Notes under the pieces: generated by a model | Seen by the model: only the letters and a program-made list of their open reading frames with translations | What the model was told of the DNA's origin: nothing | Database searches by the model: none | Made by a program: the position numbers and the translations under genes | In this document: positions 1 through 13,123 of the stretch, in pieces | How positions within the stretch are numbered: position 1 is the stretch's first letter | How the letters are laid out: every line of letters starts with the position of its first letter | DNA from: Diplolepis rosae | Lineage: Eukaryota; Arthropoda; Insecta; Hymenoptera; Diplolepididae | Assembly (NCBI GenBank): GCA_030998225.1 | Contig: JAPYXD010000710.1 | Coordinates: 20,000,001 to 20,064,000, forward strand | Length of the DNA stretch: 64,000 bases | Reading direction: 5' to 3'

Positions 1-813
1 ATTTCCATAAAAAATTGACATTTTTACCTTATTGTAGATTGTTAGAATTTATTATATTGTAACGAAAAACACATTCAAATCCAATGACTTTTAATAATCA
101 AAATTAGAGAAAAACAGTTGATAAACTTTTAGAAAACTTTGAATAGCAGCAATTTATTGTTGCTGAAAAAAATCAAAATATTACTAAAAAATAAAGTTCC
201 CTTTCTCAATAAGAGCCTTCCTCACATAAAAATAAATAAAACACTAAGCCAAATCGGATAATGTAAGATCGATAATGTAAGATACATTCTTCTACTGGTT
301 AATTCAACATTGTTCGATTCCTTTTTCTATTTTGTCACAATTTACCTACAATTTGTGACTATTTTTTTTCTTCGGCACCCAATTTTTCCAAGCTTATTAT
401 CATCAATTATTTTACTGCAAATATTACTTTTATTATTACACCTTTCATTTTTTTGAATTATTTGAAAAATTATTAATTTTTTTTAATCTTTGGCTACTTT
501 GTAGCTCCATATAACCAAACTTGTCAAGTCATGCATGGACCACTATAATGCATAATTATCGAGATACTACTCATGGTAGTTTCACCATTTTCATGGACTG
601 AGAATTTCAAAGAAAAAAAGGAAAATATGGATAAAAGGGAAATAAGAGACTGACTGTGATCCCTGAATTATATTCATAAAGTTCAGGGTGTCCAGCGAGT
701 ACAATATTTAAAATTCTCTGAGATTCCTATGTCCTTCCTGACTGTGGCACACCCTCTAAATTTCATAAATAAAATTTTAAAAATATTTATCATATTATTA
801 TGAATTCATACAG
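1..813. other. Intron sequence of the SMYD4-like gene
   Basis: AT-rich sequence with no coding potential that I can support. It ends in a splice acceptor (CAG at 811-813) leading straight into the open frame of the next exon, so it is most simply intron of a gene whose upstream exons lie outside the window. I see no repeat structure in it. Confidence 0.6.
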
Positions 814-1305
814 GTACAGCAAGAGCCAGGAATTAAAGTAGGATCTGGTCTTTACGTCTTGCACAGTTTATACAACCATTCATGTGCTCCAAACACTCTG
901 AGACATTTCCAAGGATTAACAATGATAACGCGAGCATTGGAGTCGATTCCTTCTGGAAATCAAATTTTTACAAGTTATGGTGGAGGATACCAGTACACGC
1001 TCCGATCTGAGAGGAGACAAAAAATGAAGGAAGATTATTTTTTTGAATGTGATTGCCCAGCTTGCATTTCTGATTGGCCAACGTACACTGAGATACTCAA
1101 ACATCACATTGGCTCTATATCCAAAAACAGAGAACTTGTAGGAAAATTGAAACCATTTAGGAAAAGATTACTTGAAAACAAGTATGACATTGATGCAGTA
1201 AAAAGTATTCTTAAAATATTGTACAGAGAAACAAAAATGCCATGTGAAGAGATAGTTAATGGAGTGCTATATTTGAAAAGTTATTATTTAGGTAAATTTG
1301 CATAA
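814..1305 (+). CDS. SMYD4-like SET/MYND protein lysine methyltransferase, 3' exon (partial gene)
   Basis: This exon encodes the end of a SET domain and the post-SET region. The frame is open from the acceptor at 813 and reads SLYNHSCAPNTLRHF, the NHSCxPN S-adenosylmethionine/active-site motif of SMYD proteins. It continues through a SYGGGY turn to a cysteine cluster (CDCPAC) typical of the post-SET zinc site. The sequence after the zinc site (DWPTYTEIL) points to the SMYD4 branch; family members methylate lysines on proteins. The N-terminal TPR/MYND part must lie to the left. The frame stops at TAA 1303-1305. However, a good donor (TTTAG/GTAAAT) at 1290 and an acceptor at 1374 could add a tiny last exon (1375-1385, ending TAG). 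An AATAAA lies near 1397. The family call is firm; the exact C-terminus is not. Confidence 0.85.
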   Translation, partial: VQQEPGIKVGSGLYVLHSLYNHSCAPNTLRHFQGLTMITRALESIPSGNQIFTSYGGGYQYTLRSERRQKMKEDYFFECDCPACISDWPTYTEILKHHIGSISKNRELVGKLKPFRKRLLENKYDIDAVKSILKILYRETKMPCEEIVNGVLYLKSYYLGKFA

Positions 1306-3315
1306 CGCTTTTTAAAGTCTTTATCTTTGCTTACTACTTACGAGTTCTACAGCTTTCATTTTATTTAATTGTAGAATTGTCTTAGAATTTTATATCAATA
1401 AAGCTATTTTTAATTTAGCTTTACGTTGCTTTTCGTGTTAATAAATGAATAATGATTTACAAAACGCTGTAATCTCTTTATTTAAAAAGGTACTGTGTCA
1501 AAACTCTATGAAATCAAATTTTTCGCGAATGATAAAAAAGCATTCTTAAAATCTGAACTTTTAATTCAACTTATATATATGCCCCCGAGATACCGTTGAA
1601 TTGCATTGAATTTCAAAAAGAAATTGTTGAAAAAGCGATTCATCTCCAAAAAAGTCAGATCTCAATGTTTTATAAAAATCCAACTCAACAACTTGAAAAA
1701 TTTTCATTTTGCTTTTAAGCTTTATACTAAATAAAAAAACTACTAAATATATCGCCAAATATATATATATATATATGGAATAATATACTTTTTTAGAACA
1801 GTACATTTAAAATAAAATTCAAAATAATTTTGGAAAAATTCTTTTACTCGACTTTAGAGAATTTTTTGAAAATATGACATGTTTCATTTTTCTATATTAA
1901 TAATACCGTTTACTTATAAACTTTTTCATTTGATCAAGAAATCTTGATTAATCAGGCTAGCTGCTGAGCTGAATAAAATTAAAATCTGATTTATATGAAC
2001 ATTTTTAATAGAGGCTAACAGCGTAAATTCGTATCGCTAATCTTTCTTAAAACCTCTTTTCTTCCTCTGCAATTCTGTTATTGAAGTTTCATAGCTTTAA
2101 GTTTAACTGAATAGACAATTACTCATAATTGGCATTGTGAATTTTAATATGTGCTTCATAATAACCAGAATTTCAAAATTTCAATGCATACTGCAAAATT
2201 ACCTGGTTAATTTACGTGAAGCTAAATTCAAATATTTTTTATTTTTTAGACCCATGAAATGCTCTAACAGAGTTTAAATATCAACATATAGTAAGTATCA
2301 AACGATGCTGCTAAAAACATTTATTGAAGACATACATTATATGTCGTTAAGTGCATAAATTTTGACAAAAAGATACATTATTTTTTATCTTAAATATTAA
2401 ACTGAATTTCAAATATTACAAAACTTCGAATAATTTTATTGTAATGTACTTTCAAAATAAAACTTCCATACATTGACATGTATCAATTTCTCTGGCCCAT
2501 TCTATTCAATTTAAATTTTGAGGTATAAACTCGATACGATGTCTGACAATGGATAATTTCATAAAATATAATTTTCAAAAATCCATAGTTGAAAGGTCAA
2601 ATGTCAAAAGGACACTATCCTCATAGTTGTAATTTTCCAAGAAAATTAATAAAGGTTTTTAAAAATCAAGAATTTGAATTAAAACATTTATTCAGCAAAA
2701 CTTATTTATTTGCGAAAAAGGAAAATCAAATGATATTTTAAAAATTATAGTTTGTGTGCCCATCTTACCATTCAACCCTTCAATTTTAGGAGCTTAAATG
2801 CAAGAACTAATATTGACATCAATTGCTACTCTTTCTCAGAGGAAGATACATATATGAAAATATCTTTTAATGATGAAATTATGTGCAACTGACTTATTAT
2901 CTGCTCAATTTATAATTCATAATGAACGAATAAGGAACGTTCAGAATTCGATAAACTAAAAATGGTAATGTAATATACAACTGAAGTCACTAGAAAATAA
3001 TATGTTGACTTCTTCTGCAAAAAGCTATATTCAAAATGATTACTAAGCTACAAATTACAGCCGTATGTGAAAAACATTAAAAAAGATTTTTATTCAAAAA
3101 TGCAATTAAAAGCATTTTTTCAGAAGAAACTCGAATGATTATCAATATCAATCAGTACTAATTTATTGAACTATAGTGCAGTAGATTATATAAAACTTGC
3201 TTTTGACATCGGAGTCTGAAGCATGCATACGTTTAATCAATATCCTAAAAATAAAGAAATAAATGGTTGGAAAAAATGAGCTACGAGCAAACCTGATATA
3301 AGAAACTACGACTTA
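1306..3315. other. Intergenic, convergent gene ends
   Basis: AT-rich spacer between the 3' ends of the SMYD4-like gene (+) and NCOA5 (-). It holds a probable polyadenylation signal (AATAAA near 1397) and a short (TA)n run near 1759-1776. I see no gene or clear transposon in it. Confidence 0.55.
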
Positions 3316-6300
3316 TTAAAAACGGCCAATATTGGGAAAAGCAGCAAAGAGCGGAGCAGATGTTGTAGTGGGTGGCTGTTGATCTCCGATGTTTTTCAGT
3401 AAATTGCCTTGTAAAAGACTGTCAAGAGCTTTTTGCACAGTTGGATCATTCAGCAGCGGTGACGGGGTAACTCCAGTTGATGCAGTTGTCGTTGTAGATG
3501 AATCAGTAGTTGTTGAAGCTGCCGAAATAACAGTTTTCATCAAGTTCTTAGTTGAAAACACAAAAAAGTAAACATCAGTCTCCTCCCTTCTATCACCACA
3601 GTCGATCATGAATATTGAATCAAATATTAATATCGAGAGTGGTCGTTATTTTCTCTTCATATTTCATTCTTTCAACATATCTAGCACGGCTGTTTTACTG
3701 TACTACATTTTTTAATAACAACATGAGATAATATGTTTCCTTTTCAAAAGGAAAAAACAACAAAATGGACAAAATTCTAAGTCCCAAATAATAAAAATAA
3801 AATAAAGACCATCTCATCAATGAAATAAAATCACACTGACAGAATTAATAGTGTGTAAAAGCTGAATAAAACAAAGTTCAGTAAAAAAAGGTTGTATTGT
3901 TACCTTAATCACCCGCTAAATTCCTAGACATCATCTCTGTCTTCACCACACAGCTACTGATACTTTCAAAGTATCAAAAGAAAAGCAACCAAATCGTGTT
4001 TCGCGTACGAAATTTACTCGTTCTAAATGTATCAAAACTACTCTCTTTCGCGAAGAGAGCTGCAAAAACATAAAAATCACAGTTTTGCAAAAAGTCTTTA
4101 ATTGAGTAAACAACGAAAGCGAGAGCGCCTTTAATAGGCAAAACACGAAAAACGTATAAGTCGTACCCGAAATTTTGCTTAGTTCTGCAGGTTCTGCAGT
4201 ATTGAAAATGGCCAGTAGTAACTGATAATCATTTATACACGAAAATGAAAATGCTCATACACATAAAAACACAGAAAATACCTCAGTGATGTCAAAAGGC
4301 GCGTAATTGTCATAACGAGACAGCATTCGTCAATCCAACGATAAAGCTGACAAAAATCCACGCGGTTAAACTTGAGAAAAAATTAAATTACCGACAGAAA
4401 GACGTACTTTACACAAGTATTAAAATTGGATTCCTCTGCTATATTGGCGCCATACAGCCCATACATTAAATCGCTAATAAATGTAAAACTCTATACGTGA
4501 ACTGGATAACTTTACCTGATCCCCAAGTAGCTGAAGGGGCAGGAGCTGATGCTGGTGCTGGTACTGGAGTAGGTCCTGGCGCTGTAGAGTTGTTTTTATT
4601 ACTGTTAAGAATATTCAAGATTCTCGACTGTAATTCAGCTTGCTTAGGATCACTAATTGCAAGTGATGCTGCGTTAGGCAAGTCCTTAGCATCACCTAAT
4701 TCAATCTGTACTTGCTCCTCTCTTCTCATTTCTAGGTATTTTAATATCCTATCATACTGAAGAACTGTTATTTGTAGATTGTCAGCTAGCATGTTTAGAA
4801 GAACTTGAATAGCGTCAGGGTGTCGGTCGTGCGTAACAGGAGCATTCAATGGAACAGAACGACTTCCAGCCTTGTAATTTCCAAAGTCTCGTGTGATCAA
4901 ATTTATAGCATCTTCTACTGGCATGTTTCTGTGCTCTGCAATTGAAATAACAAATTTTTAATAGTTTTCACAGATTACTCATACGCGTAGTGTTGATAAA
5001 ATAGAGTTGAGATGTCCAGCGAAAAAGTCTAACAAAATTCCCTAAATTTCCCCTGATTCTCAAAATTCCCTGAGCACTGGACCATCTTAAGATGTCTGCT
5101 GAAGTTTGCAAATACAAACCTTGCGGTAAGCCATGCAGAATGTTTAAAGTGAGAGAACGATGTTCCTGATTAATAGGCATGACGACCACAGCATATAAAC
5201 AACCTCTGCTCGCTATATTTCCAAGAACTCGACTAAGGGGCACTTCCTCATTTGGAAATAGCAAGTCTACTGTCAATCCCAATTTCTTTAAACGTGATTC
5301 AATAATTTCCGCATATTCTCTGCAATATGGAAGATATTTTAAATAAGAAAGCAATAAAATAATTTACATTAATAAAATAATAAGAAAGAAACTAGTTTCA
5401 TAATTTAATTTAGAGAAATTAGTAACAATATTGTACTAACGTCAGTGCTTTATTAACAACGATTATTTCACAATCGTTCTTTTCAACTTGTGCAGGAGGA
5501 GGGAAATCCGCAGCTGGAGCAGGTGGTCTAAAAATATTAACTTTATATAAACGGAATAACTTTTTCAGATATTAAAACGGTTTATTGAATAAATAATGTT
5601 TTATTTACCCAAAGGGAGCTTTGAAGTCATCATAACGATTTCCACCTTCTTTAAAAGAATCTCGACTACCAAACCCAGGACCCCTTCCACCCATTCCCGC
5701 ATTACCCATATCCCAATCTGGTCCACCCATATCGTCTAATCGGTTACCCCTACCGATAGGACTACGATCTCGAAAACCAGGACCACCAGAGCCACCTGGA
5801 CCATCCATCATCTTTCTTTTTTTACCACTCCTAGCTCCACGCTGTCTACCTCCAGGTCCACCACCACCAGATCCTCCTCCAAGACCACCTTGATTTAACA
5901 TACTACCAGGTCGATTCGGACCACCTCCGCCAAACTGATTACCGCCTCGGTTTAAATTCCCAGGTCCTCCTCTAAACGAATCATTACCACCTCTGTTTTG
6001 ATTCCCAGGACTAAATTGATTCCCTGATCTGTTTGGCATATCGTTATTGAAAGAACCAAATTGATCGTTATTATCTCTGCTCATATTCCCATCGCCGAAC
6101 TGATCTCCTCGATTCAACGCTTCATCACTTCCTCTCATTGGACCAGAACTTTGAAATGAATTATCGTTTCCTGAATTAGAATTAGCGCTGCCAAAACTTT
6201 GATTGCCACCTCTGAAACTTTGATTCCCACCAGAAAAAGAATCGTTTCCAAATCCAAAAGGCTTTGGCCCTCCAGATCGGCCCATTCCATCACCCATACC

Positions 6301-7268
6301 ACCTCCTCCTCCCATGCCACCTCCTCCACCTACATTATCTGCTTTTGCTGGCCTTACATCTAAAATAAAAAGTATTTCATTTGTTTTAATTCAGAAAAAC
6401 TTAGGAATTACGTTATATAAGTTTATTCAAAAACTATCAAGCTTGCTGAATGTAAAAAAGTTCACATATATAACTAATAGTATATTATGCAACTAGGGAG
6501 AAAAAAGTTTATTTTGCGAGTGTGAAGTTTGATGCCCGAACAAATCGAAGGCAATAATGACACGATTAAAATAATTGCTTTTTCCCCTGTTGCATACGAT
6601 ATTTTTTCCACTTGGGGGTCAAAAAATGGATATGTTTGACCCGTAGGGGGCAAAAAAATACACTTTTGTAATACACAATGTAAATAGATATGAGCATTCA
6701 TAAGATAAAAAGGGTTTTAACAAAAATGCAGATCTTTGAAATTAAAAATTTTTTAACATTTCTTCATTAAATATTCTGAACATAAACTTTGATTTTTTCA
6801 GCAAGCAATCTAATTTCTAATGATTCTAATGAATAGGTGCTACTTTTTTACTTCAAGCACGAAACTAAAAGGGATATACAGTACTAGGCAGACTTGAAAA
6901 AAATAGTTAACAGGGTCTATTTCAGATGGAAATTTATGGAAAATCCATTTCAATCATCGGTTTTTAAATAAACTTACAGAATATAAATTTTAATATTAGA
7001 CCTTAATGATCTTCAATAAAATAAATTTCATACCCATTCGCCTTCCTTTAAACATAGCGCCATTCTCATTTTGAATAGCAGCTCGAGCAGCTGGTTCATC
7101 TTCAAATTGTACAAAAGCGAAGCCACGATTTATCAATGACCCTACAATCGTACCATATTTGGAAAAATGTTCTTCTAATTCAAGTCTGTTCATGTCATCT
7201 GTTTGTAAGTGTCCTACAAAAATTCGGCTACTGGCCGTAGCCGGGTCCTTTAAAAGTCTGGCAGCCAT
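3316..7268 (-). CDS. NCOA5: Nuclear receptor coactivator 5 / Neosin, RNA-binding protein
   Basis: Six coding exons on the minus strand: 7268-7034, 6359-5609, 5527-5441, 5319-5120, 4935-4516, 3518-3316. All junctions are GT-AG and the total of 1896 nt gives 631 residues. Exon 1 is an N-terminal RRM with RNP2-like IFVGHL and RNP1-like GFAFVQFE. Exon 2 is a 250-residue Gly/Asn/Arg-rich disordered tract. Exons 3-5 carry the conserved NCOA5 segment (DCEIIVVNK, EYAEIIESRL, then EHRNMPVEDAINLI), which resembles an aminoacyl-tRNA-synthetase anticodon-binding fold. The tail is rich in Pro, Ala, Ser and Thr. In vertebrates the protein is a nuclear coregulator; in Drosophila the relative is Neosin. The start ATG (7268) immediately precedes the RRM. 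The last acceptor (3519) was chosen because only it keeps phase; the last exon is the least certain. Confidence 0.9.
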
Positions 7269-9540
7269 TTTATATCAAATCCTAAACTTTTCCTAAAATT
7301 AAAAAACGTTCGCAATTATACTCATATTTCGAAATTTACGCTATTATTTTATTATTCTGTTAAATTTTTCCAAACATACTAACATTTTTTTTTTCAAAAA
7401 TTCCCACCAAAAAAATCACAAAACGAATTCAACAACTTTTTTACCTCAATTTACCAATAAAAAACTTCAGAATTCTTTCTTATTTTATTATAAAATTTGA
7501 AATCAGAATTTTAATTAGTATCAAAACTCTACAGAACTTGCTCTGCAACCACAAAATGACGCTATTTCCATCATTTTCTCCTAAGTTGTTGACTTTTTTA
7601 AAAAAAAACTTTGTTTGACTAAATCCATCAATTAAATATAAAGGTATTCATGTAAAAAGTATTTTCTTCTTTTTTTTTTAAATTTGGTACCCCTTCTCAA
7701 AAAAGCATGAGTGGTATAGTGAGAAAGAGAGAGATGGTACATGTTTCAAACCCCCCTCTCCAAATCGACCCAAATGGCCACCGCCAAAATATTTCCTGTA
7801 TTTAAAAAAATACATCAAGAACATTTGAAATAATCAAACATTAAAAGAATATGACATTAAGTTCAAATTTATCTAAAATAAGTTGAAGTAACAAGATCTA
7901 CGGAATGCCGGGTTTCCAAGCTTCCTTGCAAAATGTTTGTGTAAAAGGTTTATAGCCTAATATCCATGTTTCATCTGTTTAATAAATGTCAATTCATTCT
8001 ATTAAAAGTAACATAAAATATATTTCTAATATAATTTTAACCAATAAACGAGAGTACATACTCTAGAAATATATAAAACAAAGTATGTTGAAGCATTCTA
8101 CAAACTCATAGCTTCGTTTTTTCTACACATGATTACTCTATTGTACCAAATATAGATATTTTTTGAAAAAAAGGAATTCCTTGAGTTTGATTTTTTGCTT
8201 ATAAGGTTAATATTATGCAAAAAATCGAAAATATACACGTGTTGAAAGTAAATCGGCAGGGTGGACTAGAGCAACTTTACATATAGGTTATGATTTGTCT
8301 ATTGGTGTACTTACAGTTCTAAAGATTTGCGAAACCAGCAAGAAACGGCGATTTTTAAGTAGGAAAAATATCCTACAAGAATTTAAGCACTTTATTTATG
8401 CAACAAAATTCATTCTCAACGTTTAACCTTTCATGAAACTCAAACGCTTCGATGAGGCCTTTGCAGGGTTCAGTGGGCTTCAGTTTCAGCTGCTAAACAA
8501 CTATCATTCTTCGGTGACACTCGGATTTTTTCGGAACTATTAAGTATTTGCCGGCCACTGGCCACCCGGCAATAAAAGAGTGGGAAATTCAAAATTTATT
8601 TATAAAAACCGACTATATTGCCAAATCTTACAATTCAAGAACCAGGGGTAATGAAAGAATGAATTTACGCTTGAAATTTTCTAACTCAACATTTCAGTTT
8701 TAACGATATAAAATAAAAAATAATAATCATAATTATTTTGCATAAGTCTGTGACGCAACGCGTACAAAATAGAATTTACCATCTCATCATTGATAATTTA
8801 TATATTTTTAAGTCACACATTGATTCCTGGAGTTGAACCTATCAATAACAACGTAGTATCGTTAAGAGGAAATTTTTTTCTGATCTGGCGGTTAACGTTA
8901 TAAATGTTTATGGAATGATGACAAAAATTTTTTTTTCAAAATGAAATTTTTTATTGCATATATAATGATCTCGCGTTACTTTATCGCCCGTTCTGTGCCG
9001 ATTTCACGCTAGAATGATTCACCCACCCCCCCCCATCCCTTAACAGTAACGAGGGACCAGTGTATGTTCAATGACATTCAAATATACAATATATCACGAA
9101 ACCGTTAATATATATATATATATATATATAAACCGTTAGTATATTTACGTCAGTACGTTATTCGTACATTCTTAATCAATAATTATAATTAGAATGCTAT
9201 GTTTTTCGTCATGAAATAAATTTTTTTTCTTATTTTAAAGATATTTAATTTCAAACTCAAATGACCCTCAATTTAAATACTATTAGAATAATGTAATTAT
9301 AATCTATACAATTACATATTTTTTATTCAATTTTGGTACTGTCGTACAACTTAGGAAGAAAGGTTTTGAAAAATACCTTAACACTATGAATAGTTCACAT
9401 ATGGGAAAAACAGTATTACAAGATTTTAAAGAACTTGTATTATAGTCTTACGTTTAAATTGAAAAGAACATAAATTGCTTATTCAACTTTAGTCGAAATA
9501 CTTGTTATTACGTTTTAGTTAAGAGAATACATAATTATAA
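7269..9540. other. Intergenic between NCOA5 promoter side and THUMPD1 3' end
   Basis: AT-rich sequence upstream of NCOA5 and downstream of THUMPD1. It contains a run of ten Cs in CACCC context near 9020-9035 and a (TA)n microsatellite near 9107-9130. No open frame has recognisable protein content and I see no clear inverted repeats. Confidence 0.5.
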
Positions 9541-10933
9541 CTAAGTCTTCTCGACAGATTCTTTTTCTTTGAGTATATCCTGAGAAATTGGTTTACTTTC
9601 ATCTTTTTCGAATTCTTCAACCTCAGTAGAAGATTTCTTTAAATTAGTAGGATCTGTCGTAAGTTGAGAACCCTGGCAAAAATTATTTACCTATATATGT
9701 CAATTTACCATAGATGTGAATAGCTCAATAACTCTCTCTGAAATTTGTTATAATTACCTTTTCGTCATCCTTTTGTTTCGTTGGATTGCACATTTCCAAC
9801 AAGTTGTACTTTTTATAAGTCATGTAATTGGGAGCAACTGAAAGGAGACAAAAACCACGTATCGCTTCCACCACAACAGCTATTTCTGGGTTCTTCAAAT
9901 CTGCTTTGTTCCCTGGATTTTTCTTCGCAATTATACTGGCAAGTTCTTCAATAACTTCGTTCCTCTGCATGTTGCTATTACTGTGTCGACTTTAAATTAA
10001 AATATATGAATGCAAATATTTTTTGTAAAAAACTTGAAAAATTCCCGGTCTTTCCCCGACTTCAAATCAAGTGACCAGCTTTTAAATAATAAATGATCTA
10101 CTCACTTGAAAACAATACTGAAAGTTTTTGGTTCTTGAGAAAAATATTTTTCAAGTGCAGTTTCTGCCTTAGATCTTAAATCATCCATAGATGCTTTACA
10201 CACGATCTCTATAGGTAGCAATCTTAGTAAAAATCTGGAACGTTGCCTCTTGGTTTCATAAACTTCTTTTATTACCAAAATTGCCAATTCTAATGGATCG
10301 GAAACAGTAGTTTTTATAAAAACTACATTCTTAACTCCAGTTTCAACTACCTGTTAATTATAGAGTATTGGTAGTTATAAATATACTCACAGGACCCATA
10401 AGTATTTTTTTATTAGAAATCTTTGAAGATACGGTGTTATAACAAGATGCCCGCTTAAATCATTGAACAAATTCCCGCTCACACAAAAAAGTTTCGTCAA
10501 TTCATTAATATATTTCCTTACCTGGAATTTTCTTTCTGATGGTGGTTTTGAACCTTCTTCTTTGAGCGCATCAACTTCTTTAGATAAAGAAGCTGAAATA
10601 TCTCCTCCACATTCCTTACCTGATTCAGAATCAGAAAACTCTGGTTTCTGCATGAAAATGTAAAAACATAAGATAATTCTATATGTGTGTATAATACTTG
10701 TTCATCTTTCACAATAATTACTAATCTAAAATCTATATGCATACCTCACTGTCAGAAAATCGATTCAACTTGTCAGAAAATTCGTTCAATAGTTTATAAA
10801 CATCCCGAATGCAGTCTTTCTCGCGAAAATTGCACGTGCACAAGAAACCTTTCATCCCGGCATCTAATGAAAATTCCTTACGTTTTTTAGAAACTTTAAA
10901 GTGCCAATTCTTCTTTCTTTTACTGTCATCCAT
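9541..10933 (-). CDS. THUMPD1: THUMP domain-containing protein 1, tRNA acetylation adaptor
   Basis: Five exons: 10933-10745, 10647-10522, 10350-10106, 9980-9758, 9672-9541; 915 nt, 304 residues. The N-terminus is very basic (MDDSKRKKNWHFKVSKKRKE) and is followed by GMKGFLCTCNFREKDC, characteristic of the THUMPD1/Tan1 family. An acidic linker follows, then the THUMP domain (about residues 105-250) with RFLLRLLPIE, FSIVFK and GFCLLSVAPNYMTYKKYNL. The Glu/Lys-rich tail ends in TAG at 9541. The family partners the NAT10/Kre33 acetyltransferase to make N4-acetylcytidine in tRNA-Ser and tRNA-Leu. Introns are short (about 85-170 nt). The ATG at 10931-10933 is the first in frame and fits the conserved N-terminus. 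Confidence 0.92.
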
Positions 10934-11120
10934 CGTAAAAAATAATTAAGTTAAACGAATACCAGTTATATTTAGAATCACAACTTTAGAAACTTTTTTA
11001 GGCAGTTTTCGTAACTTTTAGTTGCTTTTAGGTTAGATCTGAACAGATCTGAGAATCAATGTGAATTCTTGGTAACGCCTGTAACGCTGCATGTAATCGT
11101 GACGCGTAGGTAAGGCTCTA

Positions 11121-11448
11121 TTAAGGACATGTGATACTTAGTAAATTAGGTAAATTAGTAAATTTTAATTATTTCAGGTTTCTACATATTCGTGTCTAAA
11201 GTACATAAAATTTTCTTTTCAAAATTTGCGAAATAGTAGAGAAGATAAAAACGAACGTAGATAGACTACTTTTGGTTTCGAAATTTAAAAAAAGTTCAAT
11301 TTTAGCAATATATATCGGAAATTATTTTTTCACCATCAAAACTAAAAGCAATCTGTCTACGTCCGTTTTTATCTTCTCTTCCATTTCCCAAATTCAAGAA
11401 GAAAAATTTGATGTATTTTCTTTTTTCAAAAGTATCACATGCCCTTAA
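11121..11448. mobile_element. MITE with TTAA ends (GGCATGTGATAC family), copy 1
   Basis: The left end reads TTAAGGACATGTGATACTT (11121-11139). The right end, AGTATCACATGCCCTTAA (11431-11448), is its near-perfect inverse. TTAA sits at both outer edges, as expected of piggyBac-type targeting. Subterminal inverted segments (TAGATAGACTACTTTTGG around 11259 and its inverse around 11345) make most of the 328 bp self-complementary. Related copies lie at 35921-36534, about 51353-51722, and within the large inverted repeats at 25435-29602 and 33594-35470. Confidence 0.8.
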
Positions 11449-11746
11449 ATCTTCTTTGAATTTTCCGCCTCAAACTAAAAATCATGCGCATGTGCCTTTA
11501 TCGAACACTGAAGAAATTGCTTTCAAGGGGTATATTAGTCTAGAAAGTTGAAAAAATTGAATTTTTTTCCATATTTCGATAGTTTAGATATTCAAGAATA
11601 TCTCCTTAAAAGGATTTTTTGAAATTCGAATTATTTTAAAAGTTATAGCCATTTTAGTGTCGTGGCAACTCAACCGGTTGAGACGGAACGAATCTATCAA
11701 TAGGCGGTGATAGGCGGTTCACAGACACCGACTACCTAAACACGGA

Positions 11747-12237
11747 TCCCTATTGGAAAAGCCTATCTAGGATACCACATAGGATCTCATATAGGATCTT
11801 ACATAGGACCTTACATAGGATCCTGTGTAAGATCTTATGCAAGGTCCTATGCAGGAATTTGGCATAGGAACTCACATAAGATCTTACATAAGATCTTACA
11901 TAGGATCCCATACAAGATCCTATGTATTTTAAAGTAATAATTTTCAACTTTACATTCTAATTCAAAATTTTCTGAATAATCTGATCTATATTATTTTCTT
12001 TTTATAATAAAAAATATCGTTACAATGTATTTAGTAACTCATTAATGAAATTCTGCTGCTAGCATCCTGATAGATCAGATTATTCAGAAAATTTTGAATT
12101 AGAATGTAAAGTTGAAAATTATTACTTTAAAATACATAGGATCTTATATAGGATCCGATGTAGGATCCTATGTAGGATCCTATGTAAGATCCTATATGAG
12201 ATCCTATGTGGTATCCTACATAGGATTTTTCAATAGG
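11747..12237. repeat. Foldback repeat built from TAGGATC/GATCCTA units, copy 1
   Basis: A 490 bp near-palindrome. The outer ends are CCCTATTGGAAAAGCC and its inverse TTTTTCAATAGGG. Each arm is an array of about 10-11 nt units (cataggatcc, taagatctta and variants). Inside these lies a unique inverted segment (ttcaactttacattctaa at 11943 and its inverse at about 12100). The loop is about 80 bp. There is no protein-coding content; frames across it only reflect the repeat. Confidence 0.85.
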
Positions 12238-12453
12238 GATACTCTTCTGTATTTTTTTTCATTGTAATTCCGGTATACAAAATCGAAGATTTAAAGGTCA
12301 TTGTAACGTATTATACTGAAATCTTTATTTAATTTGCATTTAGTTTCAGTTAGTTTCATTTTCACCTTTGAACTGTGCAGACGTTAAAACAAGTGAGAAA
12401 TTTACTGTGAAAAATGTTTAATCGTAAGTGAATATTTTATTTGTGTATGCAAC

Positions 12454-12780
12454 ATGGATAGGAAAACTAAGACAGAAAATTCTTATTGTCCGGATGGATA
12501 AAAAAAACAAAGATTTAAAGGCAATCAACATACTTTTGAAGAGGATACTTCTTTCACCAGTGCATCGGCAGCAAAGTTAAAAGATGTGAAGTCGAGTTTT
12601 TGTCAAGGCTGTAACATATGAAAAAATGAAAAAAAAGCCGACATTGATGCATACAAATACTGGTATGAAGGAACTCTTGATGACTTTCGCCACGAGATTC
12701 CACCTCTGACGGATCAAGTTTTAAAAGTTTTAAAGACAATTTATGAAAGCTTGTCGAATGAGTCTTTATTGCATCGATGT
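12454..12780 (+). pseudogene. Decayed Mutator-like transposase gene, 5' piece
   Basis: The frame starts at ATG 12454 (MDRKTKTENSYCPDG) and shows FKGNQHTF and SFTSASAAKLK, an N-terminal pattern I associate with a widespread arthropod transposon protein. After stops and an apparent deletion, the frame from about 12632 reads DIDAYKYWYEGTLDDFRHEI ... LSNESLLHRCL and breaks off at 12780. The next residues of the family (TQNNNESL) resume at about 15841. I assign it, from memory of the family, to the Mutator-like transposase domain group. It has several stops and cannot be functional. Confidence 0.6.
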
Positions 12781-12798
12781 TTACCCTAGCGGACCCGA

Positions 12799-12838
12799 TT
12801 GAGAGAACGGTCAGAGAATACTCTGACCGTTCTCTGAC
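12799..12838. repeat. Short perfect hairpin (GGTCAGAGA / TCTCTGACC)
   Basis: GAGAACGGTCAGAG is followed within a few bases by its inverse CTCTGACCGTTCTC. The same GGTCAGAGAACGGTCAGAG unit reappears directly at 15809-15830, at the other edge of the insertion that splits the Mutator-like gene. It is therefore probably terminal or subterminal sequence of the inserted material. Confidence 0.6.
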
Positions 12839-12953
12839 CCCGCACAACCCCGCATCATTATGGCTAAGGACGATAAAAAAAACATTTAAGTCAATGCAAT
12901 TATTGTTTGTAGAATGTTATATAAACGTTTCTAATATCGTGTGCCCATTGGGC

Positions 12954-13123
12954 TGTCATTGAAGGCAGTGCAGTGGTTCACCATGAGCGGAACGTCTCCA
13001 CCGTCAGGATTGGCTTTTCGTAGAAGTGAGATGAAAGTAGTTGCATCTCACTTCAACCAATGGTGAACCCTGACGGTGGAGACGTTCTGCAAATGATGAG
13101 CTACTGCACTGCCTTCAATGACA
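12954..13123. mobile_element. Small foldback MITE (170 bp)
   Basis: TGTCATTGAAGGCAGTGCAG at 12954 is inverted at 13104-13123. The inner part (aacgtctccaccgtcagg) is also inverted at about 13066-13086. The arms are roughly 60 bp, interrupted by mismatches. It carries no coding sequence and lies inside the interruption of the Mutator-like gene. Confidence 0.75.

Noticed and set aside
5605..6329. A stand-alone Gly-rich protein
   Set aside because: The frame continues from the RRM exon by a phase-matched intron and on into the conserved NCOA5 segment, so it is one exon of NCOA5.
11750..11947. Frame encoding a repetitive YVRSYVRS-like peptide
   Set aside because: It is a direct reading of the TAGGATC unit array.
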